The notes: generated from the letters alone by a model not told the origin. 64,000 nucleotides of DNA from Limnohabitans sp. 63ED37-2 (GCF_001412535.1 NZ_CP011774.1:3157501-3221500); one strand, 5' to 3'; counted from the first letter of the stretch, positions 8,720 through 18,289 are shown. Translations and numbers: made by a program.

Positions 8720-11700
8720 ATGATCAACGTCTCTTCCTGGTCAATCCGCAACCCCATCCCTGCCGTCATGCTGTTTGTGCTGCTGACGGTGGCGGGCTTC
8801 ATCGCCTTCGCGTCCATGAAGGTGCAGAACTTTCCGGATCTGGACGTGCCCACCATCTCGGTGACCGCCAGCTTGCCCGGTGTGGCGCCCTCGCAGCTTG
8901 AGACCGATGTGGCGCGCAAGCTCGAAAACGCGCTGGCGCCGCTGCAAGGCCTCAAACACATCACCACCAAGGTGCAAGACGGCGTGGTGTCCATCACTGC
9001 CGAGTTCCGCATGGAAAAGCCCACCCAAGAAGCGGTGGACGATGTGCGTTCGGCCATTCAGGGCGTGCGGGCTGATTTGCCGGGTGACCTGCGCGACCCG
9101 GTGGTGCAAAAGCTCAACTTGGCGGGCTCGCCCGTGTTGGCCTACACCGTGCGCTCGTCGCGCATGGACGACGAAGCCTTGTCGTGGCTGGTCGACAAAG
9201 ACATCACCCGCAAGCTTTTGTCGCTGCGCGGTGTGGGCGCCGTCAACCGCGTGGGCGGCGTGACGCGTGAGGTGCGTGTGGCCCTCGATGTGAACCGCTT
9301 GCAATCGCTGGGCATCACGGCGGCCGAGGTGTCGCGCCAGCTCAAGCAGGTGCAGCAAGAAGGCTCGGGCGGGCGAATGGATTTGGGCACGGGCGAACAA
9401 CCCGTGCGCACACTGGGTACGGTGAAAACGGCGCAAGAGGTGGGCCAGATTGAGCTGGCCACATCGCGAGGCGGCAGCGTTCGGTTGGACCAAGTGGCCA
9501 CGGTGAGTGACACCTTGGCCGATGCCCGCTCGGCAGCCACCTTGGACGGAGTGCCTGTGGTCGGCTTTGAGGTGGTGCGCAGCAAAGGCGAAAGCGAAGT
9601 GGCCGTGGGCCGCTTGGTACGCCAGGCGCTGGCCGAATACCGCTTGCAAAATCCGGACATCGAGATCACCGAATCCTTCGACTTCGTGACCCCGGTGGAA
9701 GAGGAATACGACGGCTCACTCGTCTTGCTTTATGAAGGCGCGATTTTGGCGGTGCTGGTGGTGTGGCTGTTCTTGCGCGATTGGCGGGCCACCTTTGTTT
9801 CGGCGGTGGCGCTGCCGCTGTCGGTCATTCCGGCTTTCATTGGCATGGCCTACTTGGGCTTTTCCATCAACGTGGTGACTTTGCTGGCGCTGTCTTTGGT
9901 GATCGGCGTGCTGGTGGACGACGCGATCGTCGAGGTGGAAAACATCGTGCGCCATTTGCGCATGGGCAAGTCGCCGTATCAGGCGGCGATGGAAGCGGCC
10001 GATGAAATCGGGCTGGCCGTGATCGCCACCACCTTCACCTTGATTGCGGTGTTTTTGCCCACGGCTTTCATGAGCGGCATTCCGGGCAAGTTCTTCAAGC
10101 AGTTTGGCTGGACGGCGTCGCTCGCGGTGTTCGCCTCGCTGGTGGTGGCGCGGGTGCTCACGCCCATGATGGCGGCGTATATTTTGAAGCCCATCGTCAC
10201 GGCCGCGCACGAGCCGGGTTGGCTCAAGCGCTACATGGTCTGGGCCACTTGGTGCATGAAGCACCGCCTGGTCACCATGGTGCTGGCTACGCTGTTTTTC
10301 ATCGGCTCCATCATGCTGGTGCCCTTGCTGCCCAAAGGCTTCATTCCACCGGACGACAACTCGCAAACCCAGGTCTATGTGGAGCTGCCACCGGGATCGA
10401 CCTTGGCGCAAACCCAGGCCAGTGCCGAGCACGCCCGCAAGCTGCTCATGACGGTGAACGACGTCAAAAGCGTCTACACCACCATTGGCGGCGGCAGCGC
10501 GGGCAGTGACCCGTTTGCGGGCGGTGGCGCGGCCGAGGTGCGCAAGGCCACGCTCACCATTCAGCTGAGCGAACGCGGCACACGCCCGCGCAAGCAAGCG
10601 ATCGAAAACGACATCCGTACCGCTTTGCAACAACTGCCCGGTGTGCGCAGCAAGGTGGGCTTGGGCGGCTCGGGCGAGAAATACGTGCTGGTGCTGACAG
10701 GCGAAGACCCACAGGCCCTGCAAACCGCTGCCATGGCGGTGGAGCGTGACCTGCGCACCATCCAAGGCTTGGGCTCCATTGCATCGACCGCCAGCTTGGT
10801 GCGGCCCGAGATCGCGGTGCGCCCTGACTTTGCCAAGGCCGCCGATTTGGGCGTGACCAGCGCCGCCATCAGCGACACCTTGCGCGTGGCCACCTTGGGT
10901 GACTACGACGCGGCATTGCCCAAGCTCAATTTGTCGGAGCGGCAGGTGCCCATCGTTGTGAAGTTGGGCGACGAGTCCCGGCACGATCTGAGCACACTCG
11001 AGCGCCTGATGGTGCCCGGCAGCCGTGGCCCCGTCATGCTCGGCCAGGTCGCCAGCATCGAGGTGGCAGGTGGCCCGGCGGTGATTGACCGTTATGACCG
11101 CCAGCGCAACATCAACTTTGAGATTGAACTCTCGGGCATGCCGCTGGGCGACGTGACAGCGGCGGTGCAAAAGCTGCCTGCCCTGCAAAGCCTGCCGCCG
11201 GGCGTCAAGGTGGTGGAGGTGGGTGATGCCGAAGTCATGGGCGAACTCTTTGCCAGCTTTGGCCTGGCCATGATGATCGGCGTGCTGTGCATCTACATCG
11301 TGCTGGTGTTGTTGTTCAAAGGCTTCTTGCACCCCATCACGATTTTGGCGGCACTGCCGCTGTCGCTGGGCGGGGCATTTGTGGGCTTGCTGATCGCGCA
11401 AAAGAGTTTCTCCATGCCCTCGCTCATTGGCCTCATCATGCTCATGGGGATCGCCACCAAAAACTCCATCTTGCTGGTCGAATACGCGATCGAGGCGCGG
11501 CGCGGCAAACCTGCCCAAGGGGATCAGCCCGCTGTGCCCCCCATGAGCCGCTGGGACGCCATGCTGGACGCGTGCCACAAACGTGCCCGGCCCATCGTCA
11601 TGACCACCATTGCCATGGGCGCGGGCATGCTGCCGATTGCGGTGGGCTGGGGCGCGGCCGACGCGAGTTTCCGCTCGCCCATGGCGATTGCCGTGATCGG

Positions 11701-11818
11701 CGGCTTGCTCACCAGCACCGTGCTCAGCTTGTTGGTGGTGCCGGTGGTGTTCACTTACCTGGATGATCTGGGGCAGTGGACTGGGCGGATGTTCAAGAAG
11801 GTGACGCGGGGGGCATGA
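8720..11818 (+). CDS. RND-family efflux pump inner-membrane subunit (AcrB/HAE1-like)
   Basis: 1032 residues, full length for the family (AcrB 1049). It starts with the typical INVSSWSIRNPIPAVMLFVLL first helix. The TM4 proton-relay motif VLVDDAIVEVEN is present near residues 397-408, as is the second-half FMLLMGI-like stretch (IGLIMLMGIATKNSILLVEYA). Two large periplasmic loops separate the twelve predicted membrane helices. It works as a proton-driven exporter with the adaptor encoded just upstream. The stop codon overlaps the start of the following sulfatase gene (ATGA), so expression of the pump and a lipid-modifying enzyme is likely coupled. Confidence 0.96.
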   Translation: MINVSSWSIRNPIPAVMLFVLLTVAGFIAFASMKVQNFPDLDVPTISVTASLPGVAPSQLETDVARKLENALAPLQGLKHITTKVQDGVVSITAEFRMEKPTQEAVDDVRSAIQGVRADLPGDLRDPVVQKLNLAGSPVLAYTVRSSRMDDEALSWLVDKDITRKLLSLRGVGAVNRVGGVTREVRVALDVNRLQSLGITAAEVSRQLKQVQQEGSGGRMDLGTGEQPVRTLGTVKTAQEVGQIELATSRGGSVRLDQVATVSDTLADARSAATLDGVPVVGFEVVRSKGESEVAVGRLVRQALAEYRLQNPDIEITESFDFVTPVEEEYDGSLVLLYEGAILAVLVVWLFLRDWRATFVSAVALPLSVIPAFIGMAYLGFSINVVTLLALSLVIGVLVDDAIVEVENIVRHLRMGKSPYQAAMEAADEIGLAVIATTFTLIAVFLPTAFMSGIPGKFFKQFGWTASLAVFASLVVARVLTPMMAAYILKPIVTAAHEPGWLKRYMVWATWCMKHRLVTMVLATLFFIGSIMLVPLLPKGFIPPDDNSQTQVYVELPPGSTLAQTQASAEHARKLLMTVNDVKSVYTTIGGGSAGSDPFAGGGAAEVRKATLTIQLSERGTRPRKQAIENDIRTALQQLPGVRSKVGLGGSGEKYVLVLTGEDPQALQTAAMAVERDLRTIQGLGSIASTASLVRPEIAVRPDFAKAADLGVTSAAISDTLRVATLGDYDAALPKLNLSERQVPIVVKLGDESRHDLSTLERLMVPGSRGPVMLGQVASIEVAGGPAVIDRYDRQRNINFEIELSGMPLGDVTAAVQKLPALQSLPPGVKVVEVGDAEVMGELFASFGLAMMIGVLCIYIVLVLLFKGFLHPITILAALPLSLGGAFVGLLIAQKSFSMPSLIGLIMLMGIATKNSILLVEYAIEARRGKPAQGDQPAVPPMSRWDAMLDACHKRARPIVMTTIAMGAGMLPIAVGWGAADASFRSPMAIAVIGGLLTSTVLSLLVVPVVFTYLDDLGQWTGRMFKKVTRGA

Positions 11819-13446
11819 GTGCCCTCGGTCACGCTTTGATGAACACGCTGGCGTCCCAGCTGCGGCGCCTGTGGCCGGGTTGTTTGGCCTTGACTGCCAT
11901 CTGCTTGGCGTGGGTGCTGGCTTACGACGGCAAACGGATTTTTCAGATCGGTGTGCTGGCTTTGCCTGCCGTGCTTTGCTTGTGTTGGCCCAGCCGCCAT
12001 GCGGGCTGGCGGGCCTTGCAGGTGGGCTTTGTTGGCACGATGGGGCTGGTCTTCATCACCGATGCGGCCGTGAGGGGTTTTTTGCTGGACGTTTATGAGG
12101 CCAGCCCGGCCAGTGCCATGGTCATCACGGCGGTGGCCAACACCACACCGCAGGAGATGACGGAGTTCATGGCGATGAACGGTCCCAGCGTTTGGCTTTG
12201 GGGATTCTTTGCGCTTGTATCGCTGTGCTTTTTTATCGTCAGCCTTGCGCGATGGTGGACCACACCTTCGCCGCCACTGAAGCTGGCAGGCTGGCGTTTG
12301 GCGGCCATGCTGCTGGTGCTGACGGTGGTCCTTGTGTCCTTCGTGAACAAGCCTTGGCGACAACACCATCCCCTGCTTTTCTGGACGCATTGGGTCACCG
12401 AGGTGTCTTCTTTGCGAGACCAGTGGGACAACTTGGGTGAGCAGCGGCAACGTTTGCTTGCCAATGCGCAGGCACAAAATCCACACATCACAGCCGGGGC
12501 GCCAGACACCCTGTTGTTGGTGATCAGTGAAAGCATCAACCGGGGCCATATGTCGCTGTACGGCTATCCCCGCAACACCACGCCTGCGCTCATGCAGCTT
12601 GAACAGACCGAGGGGGATCAGCTGGGCGTTTTTGCGCATGCTTGGTCAGTGGACGCCAGCACGGTTCAGGCTTTACGCAATTTTTTCTATTTCGGTCATG
12701 CCGAGGATCAGCCGCAGCATTTGATGGCATTAGCCTCCAAGGCGGGTTATGAGACCTGGTGGATCAGCAACCACGATGATCTGGCCATTGACCAGGAGCA
12801 TGCCAAGCTGGCCGATCGGGTTCACATGCTCAACAAGACGCCGGGTCGATCTGGGGTCTCGCTCGACGAGGGCACATTGCCCCACTTGGCGGCAGCCCTG
12901 AAAAGCCAGGCGGCCCGAAAACTCATTGTGGTGCACCTGCTCGGCACACACCCGCATTACGCCTTGAGGCATCCGGCCACGCGCACGCCTTTCAACAACG
13001 TGAAAGATGACATCTACCAAGCTTTGAAGGACCAAGGGCGTTCGTCGCGTGTCCGGGATTTGCGCAACGACTACGACTCGGCCATTCACTACCATGACGA
13101 GGTGGTCGCGGCCACCTTGAACATGACACGCACTTTGGGGAACAATGCCTCTTGGGTTTATTTTTCTGACCATGGACAAGAGGTGGGCCATGTCGGCAAC
13201 CATGTCGGCCATAGCGCGGCGACGGCAGATGGCTACCGCGTGCCCTTGCTGGTCTGGGGCGCGGGCATTGCAAACTTGCCTCCGGCCACCTTTTCGCAAC
13301 CGGTGCGAACGGACTGGCTGGGGCACAGTGTGATGCATTTGCTGGGCATAGACTGGTTGGGACATTTGCCGGAAAAAAATGTGCTCGACACCCGGTACCG
13401 CTGGCGAGCGCCTCCTTTGCCGATGGTGGCAGACTTTGCCTCTTGA
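11815..13446 (+). CDS. Inner-membrane sulfatase-fold protein, phosphoethanolamine transferase-like (EptA/CptA group)
   Basis: 543 residues from ATG 11815, which overlaps the pump stop codon (ATGA). The frame is open further upstream but only inside the pump gene. About five N-terminal membrane helices (to residue ~190) precede a periplasmic sulfatase domain. Metal and nucleophile signatures are visible: LLLVISESINRGHMSLYGY (acidic ligand), DASTVQALRNFFYF (candidate nucleophile Thr) and VYFSDHGQEVGH (Asp-His ligands). Family enzymes move phosphoethanolamine from phosphatidylethanolamine to lipid A, LPS core or glucans. Which acceptor is used here cannot be read. The operon with an RND pump suggests a role in envelope defence (inference). 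Confidence 0.85.
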   Translation: MSALGHALMNTLASQLRRLWPGCLALTAICLAWVLAYDGKRIFQIGVLALPAVLCLCWPSRHAGWRALQVGFVGTMGLVFITDAAVRGFLLDVYEASPASAMVITAVANTTPQEMTEFMAMNGPSVWLWGFFALVSLCFFIVSLARWWTTPSPPLKLAGWRLAAMLLVLTVVLVSFVNKPWRQHHPLLFWTHWVTEVSSLRDQWDNLGEQRQRLLANAQAQNPHITAGAPDTLLLVISESINRGHMSLYGYPRNTTPALMQLEQTEGDQLGVFAHAWSVDASTVQALRNFFYFGHAEDQPQHLMALASKAGYETWWISNHDDLAIDQEHAKLADRVHMLNKTPGRSGVSLDEGTLPHLAAALKSQAARKLIVVHLLGTHPHYALRHPATRTPFNNVKDDIYQALKDQGRSSRVRDLRNDYDSAIHYHDEVVAATLNMTRTLGNNASWVYFSDHGQEVGHVGNHVGHSAATADGYRVPLLVWGAGIANLPPATFSQPVRTDWLGHSVMHLLGIDWLGHLPEKNVLDTRYRWRAPPLPMVADFAS

Positions 13447-13545
13447 AGCGAGCATGATGTCTGTGTCTTGCGCAAAGGCTTGCATCCGGTGCGCGATCAG
13501 CCAGGGTGGATGAACCAATTTGGACAACTTACAACAGGACTGCAT

Positions 13546-14247
13546 ATGGATAACAAAGTGGCGATGGTGGTGGGCGGCGGCAGTGGCATGGGTGCGGCTG
13601 CGGCCCGCAAGTTGGCTCAGGATGGCTTTCAGGTGGCGGTGTTGTCGTCGTCCGGCAAGGGCGAGGCGCTGGGCCGTGAATTGGGGGGCATTGGCATGAC
13701 CGGCTCCAACCAGTCGCCTGACGACTTGCAAAAGCTGACGGATCAGGTGATGGCGCGTTGGGGGCGCATCGACGTGCTGGTCAACAGTGCCGGGCACGGA
13801 CCCAAAGGCCCGGTGCTGGAGCTCACCGATGCGCAGTGGCACTTGGGGCTCGACATGTATTTCTTGAACGTGGTGCGGGCCGTGCGGGTGGTGGCGCCCA
13901 TCATGGTCCAGCAAAAAGCGGGGGCCATTGTCAACATCTCCAGCGCCTGGGTGGTCCAGCCCAGCGCCATGTTTCCGACGTCTGCTGTGGCACGCGCAGG
14001 TCTCGCCGCTTTCACCAAGCTGTTTGCCGATGAACACGCCGCGCACAACGTGCGCATGAACAATGTGTTGCCGGGCTGGATCGATAGCCTGCCCGCCAAG
14101 GAGGAGCGCCGCGAAAGCGTGCCCATGCAGCGTTACGGCACCAGCGAGGAAGTGGCCGCGACCATCGCCTTTTTGGCCTCCGAAGGCGCGGCCTACATCA
14201 CGGGCCAGAACATCCGTGTGGATGGGGGCTTGATGCGCTCGGTTTGA
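13546..14247 (+). CDS. Short-chain dehydrogenase/reductase with atypical catalytic residues
   Basis: 233 residues from ATG 13546, chosen because AACAGGA lies directly upstream and the protein then begins MDNKVAMVVGGG at the usual SDR position. The Rossmann motif GGGSGMG and the LVNSAG motif are intact, and the C-terminal ITGQNIRVDGGL is typical. The active-site segment reads ISSAWVVQPSAMFPTSAVARAGL: where SDRs normally have YxxxK, this aligns as SAVAR, so both the catalytic Tyr and Lys appear substituted. It may be a distinct SDR subclass with other chemistry, or a binding protein. Neighbours give no pathway. Confidence 0.85.
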   Translation: MDNKVAMVVGGGSGMGAAAARKLAQDGFQVAVLSSSGKGEALGRELGGIGMTGSNQSPDDLQKLTDQVMARWGRIDVLVNSAGHGPKGPVLELTDAQWHLGLDMYFLNVVRAVRVVAPIMVQQKAGAIVNISSAWVVQPSAMFPTSAVARAGLAAFTKLFADEHAAHNVRMNNVLPGWIDSLPAKEERRESVPMQRYGTSEEVAATIAFLASEGAAYITGQNIRVDGGLMRSV

Positions 14248-14292
14248 GCGCTTGCGAGTATGCGCACTGCCGGTCGTTGACCACCCGCTGCT

Positions 14293-15150
14293 TCAAGGGT
14301 TGCAGAAGTCACACCGGGCGGGATCGGCCCAGGGCTGTGCATTCGTAGTCTTTTGTTCTTCATGGCCGCATTTTTTGCAGCCCCAAATTTCGGCTTTGGG
14401 CAAGCGGGTCAAGCTGCCGCAGTCGCGGCAGGGCAAACCCGGAACCTGCTGGCTGAGCCAGTAGCCCGGCGACTCACAACTGGGGCATACCGACAGCAAT
14501 TTTTGAATCAGGTCCCCGGTTGCTTTGACAATGGTTTTTTGGCGTGTCGGATTGCAAAAAGCCCGCAAATCGTTTTCGACAAACACCACACCATTGGCGG
14601 ATTTGGCTTGGGCCAAGACAAAGGCGTTGACCAGGGCGTCACGGTCACGCAGGCCTTTGTCCATGTCGGGGTGATCGGGGTTTTCGGGTCGCAGCACCAA
14701 GTGGTGTTCTGGAAACCCGGCCTCTGTTGCAAAGCGCTCAAGTTCTTGGAGGCTCTTCACCATCCGGTGCAGGCTTTGGGCCGGTCCGTGTGCAAAGCCG
14801 GTGATTTCAATCTCCTGCAATGGATCGACCCACAACACCACTTCGGTGTTCCAGGGCATGAAGGCGCCAAAAGGGTCCGGGCCAAACGAGCCTTCACTGG
14901 CCATGCCCACAGATGCGCCTGTCAGGGCCATGCCCAGCGTGGCCTTTTTTCTGGCGGTATCGAGTTGGGAGCCGGCTCGCGTGAGTTCACGCGTGAAGGT
15001 GCCCAACTGGTCGGTGTCATACGCATCGGTGTGCACCAGCTGGCAGCCCAATGCGGCTTCGAGGGGTTCACGCACCAGATCCTGTTTGCCGTGTTGCGTC
15101 AAAAAAGCAACGGGGCGGCCTTCATAAAAACGATGTTGGGTCATGTTCAT
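14293..15150 (-). CDS. DUF6671-like protein with C-terminal zinc ribbons
   Basis: 285 residues. The N-terminal ~220 residues match a conserved uncharacterised family (DTDQLGTFTRELTRAGSQLD, GMASEGSFGPDPFG). The C-terminal ~60 residues carry four CxxC pairs (CPSC, CRDC, CKKC, CDFC), enough for two zinc-ribbon knuckles. The start ATG at 15150 overlaps the stop of the upstream sbtA-like gene (ATGA), so the two are translationally coupled. Function is unknown. Coupling to a bicarbonate permease suggests, but does not show, a role linked to inorganic carbon or nucleotide sensing. Confidence 0.8.
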   Translation of the reverse strand: MNMTQHRFYEGRPVAFLTQHGKQDLVREPLEAALGCQLVHTDAYDTDQLGTFTRELTRAGSQLDTARKKATLGMALTGASVGMASEGSFGPDPFGAFMPWNTEVVLWVDPLQEIEITGFAHGPAQSLHRMVKSLQELERFATEAGFPEHHLVLRPENPDHPDMDKGLRDRDALVNAFVLAQAKSANGVVFVENDLRAFCNPTRQKTIVKATGDLIQKLLSVCPSCESPGYWLSQQVPGLPCRDCGSLTRLPKAEIWGCKKCGHEEQKTTNAQPWADPARCDFCNP

Positions 15151-16154
15151 GCCAGCAAGGCCTGGGCCACCGCCAGATAGACCGGAATGCCCAGGACGAT
15201 GTTCAAGGGAAAGGTCAGCCCCAGGCTCAACCCAAAATAGAGCGCGGGTTTGGCTTCGGGCAAGGCGGTGCGCAGCACCGCGGGTACGGCGATGTAGGAC
15301 GCGCTGGCGGCCAGCACCATGAGCAAGGCCCCGTCACCCGGACTGAGTTTCAAGAGCATGGCCAGGCCCAAGGCCAGGCCTGCGTGCACCAGGGGTCCGA
15401 TCACCGCATAAGCGATGAGCACAGGTGATTGGCCTTTGACTTGCGGCAGGTTGCGTGCCGCCATCAAGCCCATGTCGAGCAGGAAGAAGGCCAGCATGCC
15501 TTTGAACAGGTCGACCGAGAAGGGGGCCATCGCTTCCTTGCCCGCCTCGCCCGTCACCAGGCCAATGACCATGGCCCCCAAGAGCAGCAACTGGGCACCG
15601 TCTGTGAAAGACTCGTGCAAGATCTTGCCCACCGACGCGCCATGAGGCGCAGCAGGTCCACCCAAGGCGGCCCCACCGCCCGCTGGCACCACCCCGCTTG
15701 AAGCCTGCTTTTGCCGCAATGAATTGGCGAGCACGACCGCCAAAATGATGGCGGGCGATTCCATCAGGGCCATGGCCGCGGCCATGTGTCCACCATAAGG
15801 CACGCCTTGGTTCTCTAGCGTTTGCACCGCTGTGACAAAGGTCACCGCACTGACCGAGCCATAGGTGGCGGCCACGGCCGCTGCGTCAAAACCCGAGACA
15901 AAGCGCCGCAGCACGGCATAACCGATGAGTGGAATGACGATGGCCAGAAATACAGCAGCGGCCAGGCTGATGCCCACGGTGGCTGTCATGCCCGATTGCG
16001 ACAGCGCAAAACCGCCTTTGAGGCCCAAGGCCATCAAGAGGTAGAGCGACAAGAAGCGGGAGATGGCGGGCGGGATTTCGAGGTTCGATTTGACGGTGCC
16101 CGCCAGCACGCCGAAGATGAAAAAGAGGATGGCGGGATCGATCAGATTTTGCAT
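15147..16154 (-). CDS. sbtA: SbtA-type sodium-dependent bicarbonate permease
   Basis: 335 residues and about ten membrane helices in two inverted halves. Family-typical stretches include FFIFGVLAGTVKSNLEIP, LSLYLLMALGLKGGFAL, ATYGSVSAVTFVTA and the second-half FLLDMGLMAARNLP. A poorly conserved hydrophilic loop (residues ~150-185) separates the halves, as in SbtA. Cyanobacterial members import bicarbonate with sodium; members in non-phototrophic proteobacteria are mostly inferred. A divergent CbbR-like regulator 84 bases away supports control by carbon status. Confidence 0.9.
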   Translation of the reverse strand: MQNLIDPAILFFIFGVLAGTVKSNLEIPPAISRFLSLYLLMALGLKGGFALSQSGMTATVGISLAAAVFLAIVIPLIGYAVLRRFVSGFDAAAVAATYGSVSAVTFVTAVQTLENQGVPYGGHMAAAMALMESPAIILAVVLANSLRQKQASSGVVPAGGGAALGGPAAPHGASVGKILHESFTDGAQLLLLGAMVIGLVTGEAGKEAMAPFSVDLFKGMLAFFLLDMGLMAARNLPQVKGQSPVLIAYAVIGPLVHAGLALGLAMLLKLSPGDGALLMVLAASASYIAVPAVLRTALPEAKPALYFGLSLGLTFPLNIVLGIPVYLAVAQALLA

Positions 16155-16224
16155 GAAGTTTTTCCTTGTGCCGATCTTAAAAATGGATAGAACATTTGTA
16201 AAATCGATTCTTCAACCTTTGAAT

Positions 16225-16240
16225 ATAGATAAAAGTCTAT
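16225..16240. promoter_or_regulatory. Inverted repeat, candidate LysR-type site between sbtA and the LysR gene
   Basis: ATAGA-N6-TCTAT overlaps the start codon of the LysR gene (16239). LysR regulators usually bind dyads of T-N11/12-A form in divergent promoters and repress their own gene. The short arms make this a weak call. Confidence 0.3.
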
Positions 16241-17135
16241 GAACGTCAGCTTTCGCCAATTGCGACTTTTTCTGGCGCTGGCCGAAACCGGCAGCGTGAG
16301 TGCCGCGGCCAAAGTGATGCACGTCACCCAGCCCACCGCCTCGATACAGCTCAAAGACATCAGTGAATCGGTGGGCTTGCCTCTGTATGAGCTGGTGGGC
16401 AAAAAACTCTACCTGACCGAGGTGGGCCAAGAGCTGGCGAAGACCGCCCGTGCTGTGGCGCACACCTGGGACACCTTTGAGCAAAACGTGGACGCCGCCA
16501 AGGGCTTGTCGCGCGGCAAGTTGCGGGTGGCGGTGGTGAGCACGGCCAAGTACTTCATGCCGCATTTGATTGGCAGCTTTTGCAAGCAGCATCCGGCCAT
16601 TGACGTGTCGCTTGAAATTCTCAACCGCGATGGCGTGGTGCAGCGCTTGCGTGACAACCGCGATGACCTCTACATCATGTCCATGCCACCCAAAGACATG
16701 GACCTGGGCGACGAGGCCTTCATGCCCAACCCGATCGTGGTGATCGCGCCCATGTCCGACCCTTTGGCCAAGCGCAGCGCTGTGCCTTTGCACGAGTTGG
16801 CGCAGCGGCGGTTCATCTTTCGCGAGAAAGGCTCGGGCACACGCATGGCCGCTGACCAGTTTTTCAAGCAGATGAAGTTCCGCCCCGATGTGCGTCTGGA
16901 GCTGGGCAGCAACGAGGCCATCAAGGAGTCGGTGGCCGGGGGCTTGGGGGTGGGCGTGGTCTCGCGCCACGCCTTGCACGGGCATCAAAAAGAAAATGGC
17001 GTGCGTGTGATCGACGTGCAAGGCTTTCCCCTGCCCTCGGCTTGGCACATCGTCTATCCGGCCGGCAAGAAACTGTCACCACTGGCGCTGGCCTTCAAGC
17101 AGCATGTGCTCAAACAGATCAGTCGGCGCAAATGA
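16239..17135 (+). CDS. LysR-family transcriptional regulator, CbbR-like
   Basis: 298 residues: winged helix-turn-helix at residues 1-62 (SVSAAAKVMHVTQPTASIQL), then a two-lobe effector domain. The stretches ELGSNEAIKESVAGGLGVGVVSRHAL and REKGSGTRMAADQFF are strongly reminiscent of CbbR, the activator of Calvin-cycle and CO2-concentrating genes. No cbb genes are in the window. It is divergent from the sbtA-like permease, so regulation of that gene is the natural inference. Confidence 0.9.
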   Translation: MNVSFRQLRLFLALAETGSVSAAAKVMHVTQPTASIQLKDISESVGLPLYELVGKKLYLTEVGQELAKTARAVAHTWDTFEQNVDAAKGLSRGKLRVAVVSTAKYFMPHLIGSFCKQHPAIDVSLEILNRDGVVQRLRDNRDDLYIMSMPPKDMDLGDEAFMPNPIVVIAPMSDPLAKRSAVPLHELAQRRFIFREKGSGTRMAADQFFKQMKFRPDVRLELGSNEAIKESVAGGLGVGVVSRHALHGHQKENGVRVIDVQGFPLPSAWHIVYPAGKKLSPLALAFKQHVLKQISRRK

Positions 17136-17182
17136 CAGGTGTGTTGGACGTGTGACCTGAATTTTTGGCCCAGGGTCATGCG

Positions 17183-18289
17183 TTATCGATCAGTGAGCAG
17201 ATTCAAAGCCTCAAATGCCGTTTTAATGGATGGCCCCATTCGGTATGGCCGCTCCTGCAGATTGGAAGCGGCAACGTGCGTCTGCTGCAAGCATTGATGG
17301 ATGGCCTTCACCATGGCTTGTGCATCGTTGATCTGGGTGAAGACCACCCGATCTTCCCAGTCGGGATGCTGACCTTGATCTGTGGCGGTTTCTGAAACGA
17401 CACGAGCGCCCAAAGACAGGCATTCACAAATTCGTGTACTTTCAAGCAAGGCGTTTTCGTAATAGTGAATGTTGACCACCACTTTGGCATGCGCCATGGC
17501 ATGCCACAAGTCGTGGCCATACAGGCTTCGTTCCGCCCGGACATCAAAGTGTTCGCTCAGCACTTTGAGAAAGGCCTGCCTTCTTTTGTTTTTCCAATCG
17601 CCATAAAACAGCACATCGCAAGCGTCTGCATGCTCGGCGACGGACAAGGCGCGCGAGAAATCAGCACCCGGGTAGTTGTGTACCGGCGACAAGGGCACAT
17701 GAAAAATCATGTAGGACGGAATGCCTTGCTGAATCAAAAATTGGATGTTTTGAACAGAGTAATCAAAAACCGCCATCGAGTTGTAGAGGATGTTCAAGTA
17801 GTCAGGCGTGAACCATCGGGGGTGGACAGATTGCTCCATTTGGAAAACGATGCGTCTTTCGCGTGGCGGTAAACGAGAAAACATTTGTGGACAAATGACC
17901 AGGTACAGGTCGTCGTGAAAATCCACGGGCATCTCTTGTTCGATGCGCACAGCAAACCCCAAAGCGGATACATGGGTCTGCAAGGCGTGCGCCACAAAAG
18001 TGGTGGCACGGGTGCAAACGATGCGCAGTCTGCCCGAAGAACTCAAGGTTTTTAGCTGAAGGATTTGTTGTCGGCGTAATGGCCAATCATTCATGGGTGA
18101 CGGTGCCGGATTTTGCAATGCCAGAAGCAGCCATGAACGAAAAGCCGGGTGAATGTCACCGACTCGGGGTTCAACCCATGATTGGAAGAGGGGGCGGGGT
18201 GATAATTGGTCGTCAAACACCAGCGATTTCAACCAAGCACGAGGCTTGCCATTGGCATGGAAGCCCAATTTTCTGAATAACGAAACCAT
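17183..18289 (-). CDS. Putative glycosyltransferase (GT-B like)
   Basis: 368 residues. The C-terminal half has GT-B-like features: DVLFYGDWKNKRRQAFLKVL, then VVVNIHYYENALLESTRICE and CLSLGARVVSE near residues 265-300, which resembles the nucleotide-sugar binding region with its acidic residue. No signal peptide or membrane helix. It lies 114 bases downstream of the photolyase gene on the same strand and convergent to the LysR gene. Base composition looks lower in GC than its neighbours, which may point to transfer. Acceptor and donor unknown; LPS or other surface glycan is a guess. Confidence 0.6.
   Translation of the reverse strand: MVSLFRKLGFHANGKPRAWLKSLVFDDQLSPRPLFQSWVEPRVGDIHPAFRSWLLLALQNPAPSPMNDWPLRRQQILQLKTLSSSGRLRIVCTRATTFVAHALQTHVSALGFAVRIEQEMPVDFHDDLYLVICPQMFSRLPPRERRIVFQMEQSVHPRWFTPDYLNILYNSMAVFDYSVQNIQFLIQQGIPSYMIFHVPLSPVHNYPGADFSRALSVAEHADACDVLFYGDWKNKRRQAFLKVLSEHFDVRAERSLYGHDLWHAMAHAKVVVNIHYYENALLESTRICECLSLGARVVSETATDQGQHPDWEDRVVFTQINDAQAMVKAIHQCLQQTHVAASNLQERPYRMGPSIKTAFEALNLLTDR

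Noticed and set aside
9716..11578. 620-codon open frame on the minus strand
   Set aside because: Antisense to the RND pump; His/Gln/Arg-rich with no recognisable family.
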